The translations under genes and the position numbers were made by a program. This document shows positions 10,942-19,361 of a DNA stretch of 20,036 nucleotides, piece after piece. The notes beneath the pieces are model-generated. The model was not told where the DNA came from. It did not search any database and saw only the letters and a program-made list of their open reading frames with translations. Source of the stretch: a virus. The stretch lies in the IMG/VR virus record IMGVR_UViG_3300009182_000388, positions 1 to 20,036 of that record; one strand, written 5' to 3'. Numbering within the stretch: the first letter of the stretch is position 1; the number at the start of each line of letters is the position of its first letter.

Positions 10942-12744
10942 TTATTTTTTCTTCTTTTTAACTTTGCCACCTTTTTTATAACCGGCTTTTTGCATATTGG
11001 TAAGTAGCTTTTCATCAATTAGTTGGGGTTCTTTCATGTACCCAAACCAAGAGTTACCGTGCGGTGCCAAGCCAGTCTTTGCAAACTGTCTGTTATAAAA
11101 ATCTGGTGTGGCAAGACTGTGTGGGACAGGGGCAAACTGGACGCCTTGGTCTTGTCCATAAACAGCCCAGTTGTAGTCTGGGTGAAGATCCTGCCTAAAT
11201 TCTGCTGGCCTTTTTGGGTCCACAGTAAACAATCGAGTTCCAATAGAACTAGTTGGAATACCCTCTGTTAATGGATCCCTGTGGGATCTTAAAATGTCCT
11301 GATACTGCGGCAGTGCAATCCCGCTCTTAGTACCACCAACACCCTTACCCTCTCCCAAAATAGAGGCTAAGGCACTCCTACGATCAAACGTGTCACCGGC
11401 CATTTCTGCGGCGGCGTATGGATCTCGAATATCAAACTGATTCGGAAACACTAACGGGCCTTCTTTACCCTTGCGCATTGTGCCAATTCGTGCGTTGATT
11501 AAATCAATCTGCTCAGGGGTTAAATTACGCTGATAGTGTTGGTTTAGGATGTCGTTAAAAACCGTCTTATTAGACTTTAACTGATCTGGTCCACCAATAT
11601 ATGTTGACCAAATTGTGTCATCACCTGACTTTTTAACCATGTCGTTGGCGTGTTTTTCTGCGTCGTTCATCCAAACAGCGCCAGACTCCTGGTGTGCTGG
11701 ACTAATATTTTGAAAGTTTGGAAACTGATTGCCGCCCATTCTGCCACCATGAACACCAAAGTTATCAGTCTGTGTGAGACCTAGTTTTTTACCTTCGTGG
11801 GCACCCAATGCCTCACTGGCTTTTACAATAGTAGTTGGCCTGTGCTCAAACAACTTAGCGGCCGCCTTCAACACCTCACCACCCTTAGCAAATTCTTGCA
11901 CAGGTGTCTTCTCAAACAACACACCCGTATCACCTGTATGGTAGCCCTTATAACCAGCGCCTTTAATTGCACGCTCTAAATTGTTTAAGTGCAAATCTTG
12001 GCTGTATTGGTTAATGCCTTGTTTTGCTAAGTATGGGTCGTTTGATATGGCCTTAGTCTCGGCTCGTAATCCACGTGGGTCATTTGCCAAGTTGTAAATG
12101 CCGGTTGCAGTGCCGGTGTACTTATTGCCACCAACGCCACTCTCGGGCTTCATGGTATCAGCGCCCTTATCAACATAAAAATAACTACGGTGCTTTACAT
12201 CAGGCGCATCAGCCAATCTTCCAGCCTCAGCACCCTTCATGCCAGTTCCGTACATCGCCGGATCCAGTTCACCCAAACCAGCTTGACGGCTATAGTGTAC
12301 GAATGGCACGTCTTCAACGTGCGCATTTCCAAACGCAGCCTCATCTCCTGGATGTACAAAATAACTCTTATTAAATGCACCGCCCCAGTCTTCTGCCTTA
12401 GGGCCGGCCAATACAGCCTCACCAGTGGTGTGGTTTAGTGCGGGAATGGCATCCTGTGCCAACGCCTCAGATAGGGCGTGTGTGCTAGCTTTAATGTCGC
12501 CTGAAGGGGCTTCTATGGTCACACGACTGGTGTGCTCAAATGGGCCAAAGTGGCTTTCTGGTTTTGGTGGAATAACATCATGCGTCACAATCTTAGAACC
12601 AGGGAAATGTTTTGCAACAGCCTTCTCAATGTCCTTACTGGCGAGCTTATTAATATCAGAGCCCACATTGCGCCCGACGTTAATGCTGATCTTTTCCATT
12701 TCCTTAGCAGCCTGTAGGGCAGCCTTCATTTGAGCTGGTGTCAT
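10942..12744 (-). CDS. Multidomain 'polyvalent'-type virion protein with possible ADP-ribosyltransferase-like domain (600 aa)
   Basis: Last gene of the minus arm, started by an ATGA overlap with the 535-aa gene. Three parts are visible. Residues 1-130 are a helix and a strand-rich segment. Residues 148-282 hold VHYSRQAGLGELDPAMYGTG, a GAEAGRL motif, RSYFYV and a closing GYHTGDTGVLFEKTPV; this layout is like the ART-type domains described in phage polyvalent proteins. Residues about 345-590 contain SPAHQESGAVWMNDAEKHA and a YIGGPDQLKSNKTVF motif. FAKGGEV (285-291) sits at the border of parts two and three, and the chain ends KKGGKVKKKKK. Such proteins are thought to be packaged and sent into the host with DNA. 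The ART call rests on pattern only. Confidence 0.6.
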   Translation of the reverse strand: MTPAQMKAALQAAKEMEKISINVGRNVGSDINKLASKDIEKAVAKHFPGSKIVTHDVIPPKPESHFGPFEHTSRVTIEAPSGDIKASTHALSEALAQDAIPALNHTTGEAVLAGPKAEDWGGAFNKSYFVHPGDEAAFGNAHVEDVPFVHYSRQAGLGELDPAMYGTGMKGAEAGRLADAPDVKHRSYFYVDKGADTMKPESGVGGNKYTGTATGIYNLANDPRGLRAETKAISNDPYLAKQGINQYSQDLHLNNLERAIKGAGYKGYHTGDTGVLFEKTPVQEFAKGGEVLKAAAKLFEHRPTTIVKASEALGAHEGKKLGLTQTDNFGVHGGRMGGNQFPNFQNISPAHQESGAVWMNDAEKHANDMVKKSGDDTIWSTYIGGPDQLKSNKTVFNDILNQHYQRNLTPEQIDLINARIGTMRKGKEGPLVFPNQFDIRDPYAAAEMAGDTFDRRSALASILGEGKGVGGTKSGIALPQYQDILRSHRDPLTEGIPTSSIGTRLFTVDPKRPAEFRQDLHPDYNWAVYGQDQGVQFAPVPHSLATPDFYNRQFAKTGLAPHGNSWFGYMKEPQLIDEKLLTNMQKAGYKKGGKVKKKKK

Positions 12745-14348
12745 TTTTTACTAAGGATTTTCTTTAGTGCGTCTTCATGGCTGCCTGATACCTTACCACC
12801 TTTAGCAAATTGGAAATCTTCTTTTTTGCCGTACATTGGTTTTTTAGCCAGTACCAAGGGTCCAATTTGTAGTGCCTCTTCGGCGTGTGTAATTGGCTCC
12901 ATTGTTGCACGGTCATAAAAATACCCATGACGCTCTGGGTCCATACCAACTTGACGCCAGTCTGGGTGACTTAAATAATCTTGTGCGTTAGCAACAGCCT
13001 GTTCTTGGTCAACTGGATTCCAGTTACCTTTGATTGTCGCAATTGTGCCCTTTGGTTTACCACCAGCAATACTTAAGGCCGCCTTTTCTGACATGCCAAA
13101 TTGCGGGTTTAGCACAGAGGCTACGCTCTCATGTCCAATAGATTTTCCAGCTCCAAATCCAGAGGCTTGTTCATGAATAGTTGGCACCCAAACACCGTGG
13201 TTACTATATGCCGGTATATCGAGCCTTAAACCAACTGGGTGACCAGCTTGAAGGGTCTGTGAGGGTACACCATACAAATCTTTTTTATCGCTTGTGAGGG
13301 CGTTTACGGCCTCTTCACGGGTTGCTGGAGTAGGAACAAAGTCAAATGGTTTGACTGGCTTAAAAGTATTTACCAAGGCATCGTGCGCCTCACGTGTTCC
13401 GGTACCGGCCTGTATTTGTTGTGCGGATTGCTGCAGCTCAGGAACGCGTTTTGTTACGTCTTTAAAGTGCATGTTGATTCTATTAACAGCTGGTTTAGCA
13501 TCAGACATTAATAGGTCAATTAATTTAGAACCAGCTTTAACAGCTGAACCCCCACCAGCCATGTGAATTGAACCACCTTCAGCTTTTTCAGGCATTGCGG
13601 CTTCTACCACACCCTTAGCAGCGGGAACAAGACCCAATCCTGTAGCAATTGCCCTTACAGGAATCTTTCCAATTTTTTTAGGTAAGAAAGGGGCAGCAGC
13701 CATTGAAACTCCAGCGCCTATATCAGCAGCACCACCCAAAGAAGTTGGGTCAGCTAGTCCGCGACCAATATCGTATCCGGCTACTGCGCCTCTTCCTACA
13801 ACCGATCCAATTTTTTTAGCGCCGTGTAGTGGACCTTTTTTATACTTAGAAAGATCAATGCCTTCCGAAGCAGCGGCTCCAGGGATTTTTTCATAATGCG
13901 TTACAACAGGTTGTCCCAAACTATCCAAACCATACACTGGCTTAATAATATCTGGCATAGCCTCTGACTTTGAAACTTTTCTAACGGCCGCTTGAACCTC
14001 AGGCATTGTCTGTAACTTAAAACCAACTTCTTTTTCTAAGTCACTTAACGGCACATTGTAACGATCACCAATTTGACTGTTTGCATATCTTTGCAAACTA
14101 GGCGGCCCTATAATATCTAATAACTTTCCTCCCGCCATAACAGCCCCACTAGTACCAACACCAGCAGCAGCACCAAGCACCCCACCTAAATTTTCCATGC
14201 CTGAAGATTCATCTACAGGAGCTGGTTGATTAACCTGTTCCGCCTGCATAGTGCGGATGTAATCTGCTATTTGTTCAGCGTGTTCTTTATTACCAGCTTC
14301 GTGAGCTTGTTGAAGGGCATCATACGCACGATCTAAATCAGCACTCAT
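12741..14348 (-). CDS. Polyvalent / internal virion protein (535 aa)
   Basis: Start codon overlaps the upstream stop by one base (TAATG). Residues 4-33 form a helix pair (LDRAYDALQQAHEAGNKEHA, then EQIADYI) of the sort found at the front of ejected phage proteins. Residues 50-80 and 180-250 are Gly/Ala-rich and hydrophobic, suggesting membrane activity. KAEGGSI (255-261) and MAGGG mark the border to a helical linker. Residues 340-508 form a globular domain with VWVPTIHEQA, SVLNPQFGMSEKAALSIAGG, GYFYDR (475-480) and QIGPLVLAKKPMYG; I know this pattern from multidomain phage proteins but cannot name its activity. FAKGGKV (514-520) precedes the terminal helix. Likely packaged in the particle. 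Confidence 0.6.
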   Translation of the reverse strand: MSADLDRAYDALQQAHEAGNKEHAEQIADYIRTMQAEQVNQPAPVDESSGMENLGGVLGAAAGVGTSGAVMAGGKLLDIIGPPSLQRYANSQIGDRYNVPLSDLEKEVGFKLQTMPEVQAAVRKVSKSEAMPDIIKPVYGLDSLGQPVVTHYEKIPGAAASEGIDLSKYKKGPLHGAKKIGSVVGRGAVAGYDIGRGLADPTSLGGAADIGAGVSMAAAPFLPKKIGKIPVRAIATGLGLVPAAKGVVEAAMPEKAEGGSIHMAGGGSAVKAGSKLIDLLMSDAKPAVNRINMHFKDVTKRVPELQQSAQQIQAGTGTREAHDALVNTFKPVKPFDFVPTPATREEAVNALTSDKKDLYGVPSQTLQAGHPVGLRLDIPAYSNHGVWVPTIHEQASGFGAGKSIGHESVASVLNPQFGMSEKAALSIAGGKPKGTIATIKGNWNPVDQEQAVANAQDYLSHPDWRQVGMDPERHGYFYDRATMEPITHAEEALQIGPLVLAKKPMYGKKEDFQFAKGGKVSGSHEDALKKILSKK

Positions 14349-16330
14349 TATTTCTTTCTCTCTGGGTAAAGGTCAAGTAAAGCTGCTCCAGGGTGAGCTG
14401 GCTTTTCATTTTTACCCTCTTGGCCGTTAGCCTTTACAAGTTTTTCTACTTGTTTAGCATGGTCTGCTCGAATTGCCTTGTACTGTGCTGTCGACTCAAA
14501 ATCCTGAAATTGTCCGTTTCTGTTTTGGGCTTTCCAGTCTTCGTAAGCATTGCCCATTTTCTCATCGTAGTCTGCTCTTGTCTTATACCACTGGGCAAAT
14601 TTCTTAATAGTTTCAGGACTATTTTTTGTACTTCCAGTCATTTTAGCAACAAGCTCACGCTCAGCATCAGATACTGCGCCTTGACCCTTAAGAACAACTT
14701 TAGCAGCATTAAGTTGAAGTTCAGCAAATATTCTTGCCGCTTCTTCTGCAGCCCTGAGATCTTCTTTCTTAATTCCTGGTCTTAATCTAAGCGCAGCCTC
14801 TTCCATATTAGATAGTTTTGCAGTGCCACTGCCAGGTACTGTTACGCCACCTTCAATAGCCTTAACGGCGGCTGCAAGAAGGCCAGTTTCTTGCAACACA
14901 CCAAAAGCTTTTGGATTACTTGTTGAAAGATCAATAAGCCTTTGAGCATTTGCACGATTGGTTCCAACATTATCGCGGGCTTCACGAATGGCATCACTTC
15001 TTACAGCTGCGGTTTTACCTGTAGCTTCAAGTTCCGCGGCTCTGCCTTTTTCCTCTGTTTTAATACTTTCTTCAGCTTTTAGCTTTTGGTTAGCTAAAGC
15101 TAAATCATACTCATCGCGCGTTGTTGGCTTAGAGCCATCTGGCATGAGAGGACCCACATACCCAGCCGCTTTAGCTGCGGGTTGTTTAGGTGCAGGCTCT
15201 AAACCAGTTGCGCCAGATGTAGCAATGGGTTTACCACCTAAAATGCCTGTAGCAATTTGAGTTGCTTTTTCTGCACCACCATTAGCTGCAGCAGCTTCTG
15301 AACTTATATTGCCAGTTTTAATGTAGTTAGCTGCACCAGTGGGTCCTAAAAAGTGAGCTAAATCTAAATTCTGTGCGCTTGGTTCTACACCAAGTTTAGA
15401 AAGTTGGTTTTGAGCCAATCCACGATATGTGTTAAAGGCTTCAGTTTGCTCATCTTTATTGAGTGAAGTGATCGGACGATCTTTGAACCGTGGATTGGCA
15501 GCTTGTACATCCTTGTAAGCTGCATCAGTAATTCCATAGGTTCCGTATGCAGTACCTTTAGTGAGATCATGATAACCTATATCCCTACCACCAGATTCAC
15601 GGGCGGCAACTCTTAAAGCAGCGTCATCAGAAACAACAGGCTGCTGAGAAACACCGCGGTATAACTCTGGTTTTTTTGTTAGTATTTTCTCAGCATCTGC
15701 CTGAGTCATTTCTTCCACTTTGTTTGTTAAGGGATTAAATACCTTAACAATCGTAGCCATCTGTGGAGAGAATTCTTTTTTAGTACTTTCAGTAATCCGG
15801 CCTTTACGCCACTCATCAAGGATAGCCAATCTATCGGAGTCTGTTCTAGCAGCTTGCATGCGAGCCTGAACATCAGCTGGAATAGCTGCAGCACCGCCCG
15901 CACCACCAACACCACCAGCGCCACCTGTTAAGGCAGCAAGACGAGCTGCGTCATTGGCAGCAGAAGATTGTGCAGCCTTGTATGATGCTAATTGTTGCTG
16001 CATGTTAAAAAGGTCTTTACCTTCTTCATTTTGCTGTTTATTTATAGCGGCCAGTGTGGCAGCGGGTCCTTCAACACCACCTGAACCCCAAGCAGATGCG
16101 CGAGCTAAACTATCTTGAAAACTTTTCCATGGGCTTGATTTTTCAGCAATCAATCTTTCCATGTTGGCTAATAGATCTTTAGTTGCTGAAGGATCAGCAA
16201 CAATTTCTTTTGCTGAAGGAACCAAATTACCTTTAGGCCCAATTTTTACAGATAAACCCCCTGTAGGAGTTTCCGTAGTCTGTGTGTCTTCAACCGGAAT
16301 GGCATCCAAGCCTGATGTTGTGTTCGCCAT
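14348..16330 (-). CDS. Virion protein with lysozyme-like transglycosylase domain (660 aa)
   Basis: ATG 16330 follows AAGAGAATAAAATT on the minus strand. Residues 1-130 are polar and helical; 136-149 is a Gly/Ala linker. Residues 235-340 form a lysozyme-like domain: AARESGG with probable catalytic Glu245, AYGTYGIT (261-268), a helix with TEAFNTYRGLAQNQLSKLG, and LDLAHFLGPTGAANYI (322-337). This matches soluble lytic transglycosylases of tail or ejection proteins, which open peptidoglycan as DNA enters. The C-terminal half (about 400-660) is Ala/Glu/Lys-rich helix and may form a long fibre or trans-envelope tube. It lies among other internal virion candidates in one operon. T7 gp16-like function is the closest analogy, though the protein is much shorter. 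Confidence 0.75.
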   Translation of the reverse strand: MANTTSGLDAIPVEDTQTTETPTGGLSVKIGPKGNLVPSAKEIVADPSATKDLLANMERLIAEKSSPWKSFQDSLARASAWGSGGVEGPAATLAAINKQQNEEGKDLFNMQQQLASYKAAQSSAANDAARLAALTGGAGGVGGAGGAAAIPADVQARMQAARTDSDRLAILDEWRKGRITESTKKEFSPQMATIVKVFNPLTNKVEEMTQADAEKILTKKPELYRGVSQQPVVSDDAALRVAARESGGRDIGYHDLTKGTAYGTYGITDAAYKDVQAANPRFKDRPITSLNKDEQTEAFNTYRGLAQNQLSKLGVEPSAQNLDLAHFLGPTGAANYIKTGNISSEAAAANGGAEKATQIATGILGGKPIATSGATGLEPAPKQPAAKAAGYVGPLMPDGSKPTTRDEYDLALANQKLKAEESIKTEEKGRAAELEATGKTAAVRSDAIREARDNVGTNRANAQRLIDLSTSNPKAFGVLQETGLLAAAVKAIEGGVTVPGSGTAKLSNMEEAALRLRPGIKKEDLRAAEEAARIFAELQLNAAKVVLKGQGAVSDAERELVAKMTGSTKNSPETIKKFAQWYKTRADYDEKMGNAYEDWKAQNRNGQFQDFESTAQYKAIRADHAKQVEKLVKANGQEGKNEKPAHPGAALLDLYPERKK

Positions 16331-16345
16331 AATTTTATTCTCTTA

Positions 16346-17266
16346 TTAAATATCTTCGCCAGCGATTTGTGGAGCCACATAATTAGGGTCAGTATTTTCA
16401 CCAAGCCCCACATCTCTGTTATCCATTGCGGGGTTACTGTTTGAAATATAAGTTCCAGAATTTCCACCACTAAACAAATTACCAATAGCTTTGCCTGCAC
16501 CACCAACCAAACCACTTAATCCACCCTTAACTCCCAATGAACCCAATAAAGAATTAACAGCACCTGTTCCACCAAGTAAGTTAGACAATGCGCCAATTTG
16601 ATTTAATGGCGATACCTGAGTACTTTGGGTAACTGATTCTGGAGCCTTAATACCTGCTAGAATTGTTGCCAATGTGGCGGCTTGTTTCGTTGGGTCCATC
16701 TGTTGCAACTGACCCAAAGCTGTTTCTTGAGTAATGTTTTGATTAGCCAATGAGCCTGCTTGACCAGCAGCACTCACACCAGTTGCTTGATTTTTTAATG
16801 CTGCATCCATCTGTTGTGAGAATAGATTTGCTTGCGCATCACCTAAAGCTTTTTCAACGGCAGTCTGTCCGCGTAAACTACCAAAGTTACCCGATGCAAT
16901 AGCACCAGCTTCAGGAGCTGCCTTAATATTTGGCATAAGCTGGTTAAGCTGTTGGTTTTGCGCTTGAAACAAACCGCCAAGCGCCGTGCTAGTATTTGGA
17001 GTAACTTGACCAGTTGCACTAACGTTCCATGGATTAGCTGCCCCAGTAGCAATAGATTGAGCGGTATTACCAGCTTGTACAAAAGGGTTGTTGGCACCAC
17101 CAAGCTGAGTAATAGCATTGCCGGCAAGCGTATTTTGTAGCGTAGGCATTGCGTTGACGCCAGCCGTTGCCTTAGACACTGCATCTTGTTGTGCGCTATC
17201 ATACCACGCTGGTAGCGTTGTCTGTTTGGTTGATGTGTTTGCAATAAGACTGCTTAATCCGGCCAT
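16346..17266 (-). CDS. Gly/Ala/Asn-rich virion (DNA-ejection-like) protein (306 aa)
   Basis: The start lies six bases past the upstream stop, with AAAGG upstream as ribosome binding site. After a short N-terminus (MAGLSSLIANTSTKQTTLPA) the protein is rich in Ala, Gln, Asn and Gly, with repeated stretches such as NPFVQAGNTAQSIATGAANP and FQAQNQQLNQLMPNIKAAPE, a GNFGSLRGQTAVEKALGDA segment, and a C-terminal hydrophobic Gly-rich part (LSGLVGGAGKAIGNLFSGG, about 240-265). Such proteins in podovirus-like phages are internal or ejected proteins. No enzyme motif is seen. The composition and its place between the 629-aa and transglycosylase proteins support a particle role; the exact part is unknown. 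Confidence 0.65.
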   Translation of the reverse strand: MAGLSSLIANTSTKQTTLPAWYDSAQQDAVSKATAGVNAMPTLQNTLAGNAITQLGGANNPFVQAGNTAQSIATGAANPWNVSATGQVTPNTSTALGGLFQAQNQQLNQLMPNIKAAPEAGAIASGNFGSLRGQTAVEKALGDAQANLFSQQMDAALKNQATGVSAAGQAGSLANQNITQETALGQLQQMDPTKQAATLATILAGIKAPESVTQSTQVSPLNQIGALSNLLGGTGAVNSLLGSLGVKGGLSGLVGGAGKAIGNLFSGGNSGTYISNSNPAMDNRDVGLGENTDPNYVAPQIAGEDI

Positions 17267-17272
17267 AATATG

Positions 17273-19162
17273 TTATACCTTTGTTTTTCTTTTTGCATCA
17301 GTCAAATAAGCTAGTGGGCCTTTTGAATCTGGTGGCAATTTATTTGTGTCATGCTTTTGTTTGTGAGCACGAATTGTTTCTAAAAACTTATTTAAAACTT
17401 TTGAACCGCTGTCGTTACTACCATTACCAAGAGAAGCAACAACGTCAGCTGGTATCACAAACTCACCGTTTGCTAACATTGCTGGTACGCTATCGCTTGT
17501 TCCATCTCCATCACCTTGAACATACGTGTTCTTTAATGAATTTAATCCACCCTCGGAATAAAACTGCGGGTTATGATCTTCTACTTCACCACCTTCAGCG
17601 TAACCACGATGTTGCTGAAGTTTTTGCAACAATTTTAAATATTCAGGATTTGAAAGTTCTTTCAATCCGGATGTATCTGCTTTTAATATATCGCTTTTTA
17701 AATATGGATCGTTTGTTTGGTCTGTGGGTGTTGTATCTGTAGATGTCGTATCCGATGTTTGACTGTCTCCGGCTGTGGATCCAGCAATTGCAGCACCACC
17801 CAAGCCAAGTAAACCGCCCGTAGTGGAACCAGAACCACTTAAAAGTGAGTTAAGTCCCATCTTTGCGGCGTTACTACCTAATTTAGAAGCTATGTTTTTT
17901 CCAATATTAGAGCTTGTTTCTCCAGCTCCAGGTCCAAATGCTTGAGCCAATTCTTCTGGAGTCATGCTTTTTAATTCAGACATTGTTTGAATTGGGTCTG
18001 GTGTTGAGTTAGCATAGCTGGCCATGTCAGCTTCAGTTATATTAGGAGCTCCACTAAAAGCACTTGAAATCCCACCAGCAACACCGCCGCCAACTCCACC
18101 ATATGCAGAACCTTTAAGTGCTCCGCCAAGAATATCTCCATTGTGCGCAGCAGCATTGATAGCACCACTACCACCACCTAATATAGCGCCAGTAGCAGCA
18201 CCGCCCAATAGCGCACTACCACCTAACCCTTCGGCTAGAAAAGGTGCTAGCTCAGGTGCTATAGCCATTGCAGCAATAGTAGTAATTGCAGGTATTGCGT
18301 CTCCAAACATCCCACCACTATCTAAGCCAGCAATACGCTGTCTATTGGCGCTACTTGCTTGTGAGGCAGACTGGCTATATAAATCATTGATTTGCTGAGG
18401 AGTCATTCCCTCTTTAATAGCGTCTGGAATCAAACTTTGTATTGTTTGTTGGTGGCCAGTAGCCCTATCACTTCTATTTTGCGCAAGATCCCATCCAGCC
18501 GCTTGGCTTTCAGCCTTAATTTTATTTTTGTAGTATGTTTGCGGATCTAATGTCTTTAACTGTTCAAGAGCATTTTGTTGTACTGAAGAAGGTGCGTTGG
18601 TATACAAAGTCCCATAAATAGTGTTCTCTAAGGCATCACCAATTTGGCTGTAATACCCATGGGGGTCTGTTGCTTTTTGAGTGTACAACTGTTCAGCTTT
18701 TGTTGGATCAGTATTTAATCCAGCAGCTTGTAGAAGTGGGTCGTTTAGTGCAGCTCCACCAGCTAACGCCTTAATACTGGCGGGGTCAATTCCACTTTGC
18801 TCTCCACCTGAATCTGTAAGGTATGAATATGTGTAAGCATTTCCAGTGCGAGGATCTACATAATAGCTACCGCCGCCACTATCAGGATTATTTGGATCTG
18901 TCTGATAGGTACGTTGCTCCCAAGTATTGGGGTCAGAAACAGTCTGGTCAGTATTAAACCCCGCCAAATTAGCTGTTTTACCCGCATTTGAAGCAAAATA
19001 GTTTAATGCTCCCTCTGGGTGCAAGTTTTGAAACTCTTGACTATTTTGTAATGCAGATGCTACAACAGAAGGATCTTGATTACTCCATGTGGATAAACCA
19101 CTTGGATCGACATCACGACCAAGGTACTGTTGGTACAGGGAGTTTAATCCGGACTGATCCAT
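17273..19162 (-). CDS. Large virion protein: DUF4214-like N-terminus, membrane-like middle, conserved C-terminal domain (629 aa)
   Basis: Residues 4-50 (LNSLYQQYLGRDVDPSGLST, then SQEFQNLHP) follow the YQ-YLGR-pDp-GL-W pattern of DUF4214, best known from secreted and surface proteins. Residues 286-370 are hydrophobic and Gly/Ala-rich (AIPAITTIAAMAIAPELAPF and following), as is 440-465; these could enter the host membrane. YAEGGEV (521-527) and SEGG (536-539) lead into a C-terminal domain, GDGTSDSVPAMLANGEFVIP then ADVVASLGNGSNDSGS and a basic helix, which I recognise as a recurring C-terminal module of phage virion proteins. Start ATG 19162 has no clear ribosome binding site and probably depends on coupling with the 50-aa gene five bases upstream. 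Confidence 0.7.
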   Translation of the reverse strand: MDQSGLNSLYQQYLGRDVDPSGLSTWSNQDPSVVASALQNSQEFQNLHPEGALNYFASNAGKTANLAGFNTDQTVSDPNTWEQRTYQTDPNNPDSGGGSYYVDPRTGNAYTYSYLTDSGGEQSGIDPASIKALAGGAALNDPLLQAAGLNTDPTKAEQLYTQKATDPHGYYSQIGDALENTIYGTLYTNAPSSVQQNALEQLKTLDPQTYYKNKIKAESQAAGWDLAQNRSDRATGHQQTIQSLIPDAIKEGMTPQQINDLYSQSASQASSANRQRIAGLDSGGMFGDAIPAITTIAAMAIAPELAPFLAEGLGGSALLGGAATGAILGGGSGAINAAAHNGDILGGALKGSAYGGVGGGVAGGISSAFSGAPNITEADMASYANSTPDPIQTMSELKSMTPEELAQAFGPGAGETSSNIGKNIASKLGSNAAKMGLNSLLSGSGSTTGGLLGLGGAAIAGSTAGDSQTSDTTSTDTTPTDQTNDPYLKSDILKADTSGLKELSNPEYLKLLQKLQQHRGYAEGGEVEDHNPQFYSEGGLNSLKNTYVQGDGDGTSDSVPAMLANGEFVIPADVVASLGNGSNDSGSKVLNKFLETIRAHKQKHDTNKLPPDSKGPLAYLTDAKRKTKV

Positions 19163-19167
19163 TAAAA

Positions 19168-19320
19168 TTATTCAGTAATGTTTTTTGCTTTTGCAGCCAA
19201 AGACTCTTCAACAGCTTTTTCAAATACTGGATCGATAGCTTGAGTATTTTTGTGCTTAGCCAATATAGCTTGAGCAACGGCTTGATCGTTAAGATACTTT
19301 AATGTTTGTTGTCCGTGCAT
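19168..19320 (-). CDS. Small helical protein (50 aa)
   Basis: Minus-strand ATG at 19318-19320 with AAGGAAAC before it, a good ribosome binding site. The product (MHGQQTLKYLNDQAVAQAIL, then KNTQAIDPVFEKAVEESLAA and a short end) is helical with no membrane segment. It is too short for most gene callers and I do not recognise it. It is the first gene after the minus-strand copy of the repeated element, five bases ahead of the 629-aa protein, to which it is probably coupled in translation. Confidence 0.7.
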   Translation of the reverse strand: MHGQQTLKYLNDQAVAQAILAKHKNTQAIDPVFEKAVEESLAAKAKNITE

Positions 19321-19345
19321 TTTGTTTCCTTTAGTTAAATTACTT

Positions 19346-19361
19346 CTATATCTACATATCC
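19346..19361 (-). promoter_or_regulatory. Repeated intergenic element, minus-strand copy (GGATATGTAGATATAG)
   Basis: Read on the minus strand, a T6 tract (19362-19367) is followed by a 16-mer with two changes from copy 2. TAGGGCGAAA lies at 19376-19385, 24 bases before the element, exactly as in copy 1. It sits in the only sizeable gap (19321-19389) of the minus arm and points with transcription toward the large virion genes. Confidence 0.6.

Noticed and set aside
18024-18398. 124-codon plus-strand frame opposite the 629-aa virion protein
   Set aside because: The Pro/Ala-rich product is the mirror of the Gly/Ala-rich coding sequence on the minus strand.
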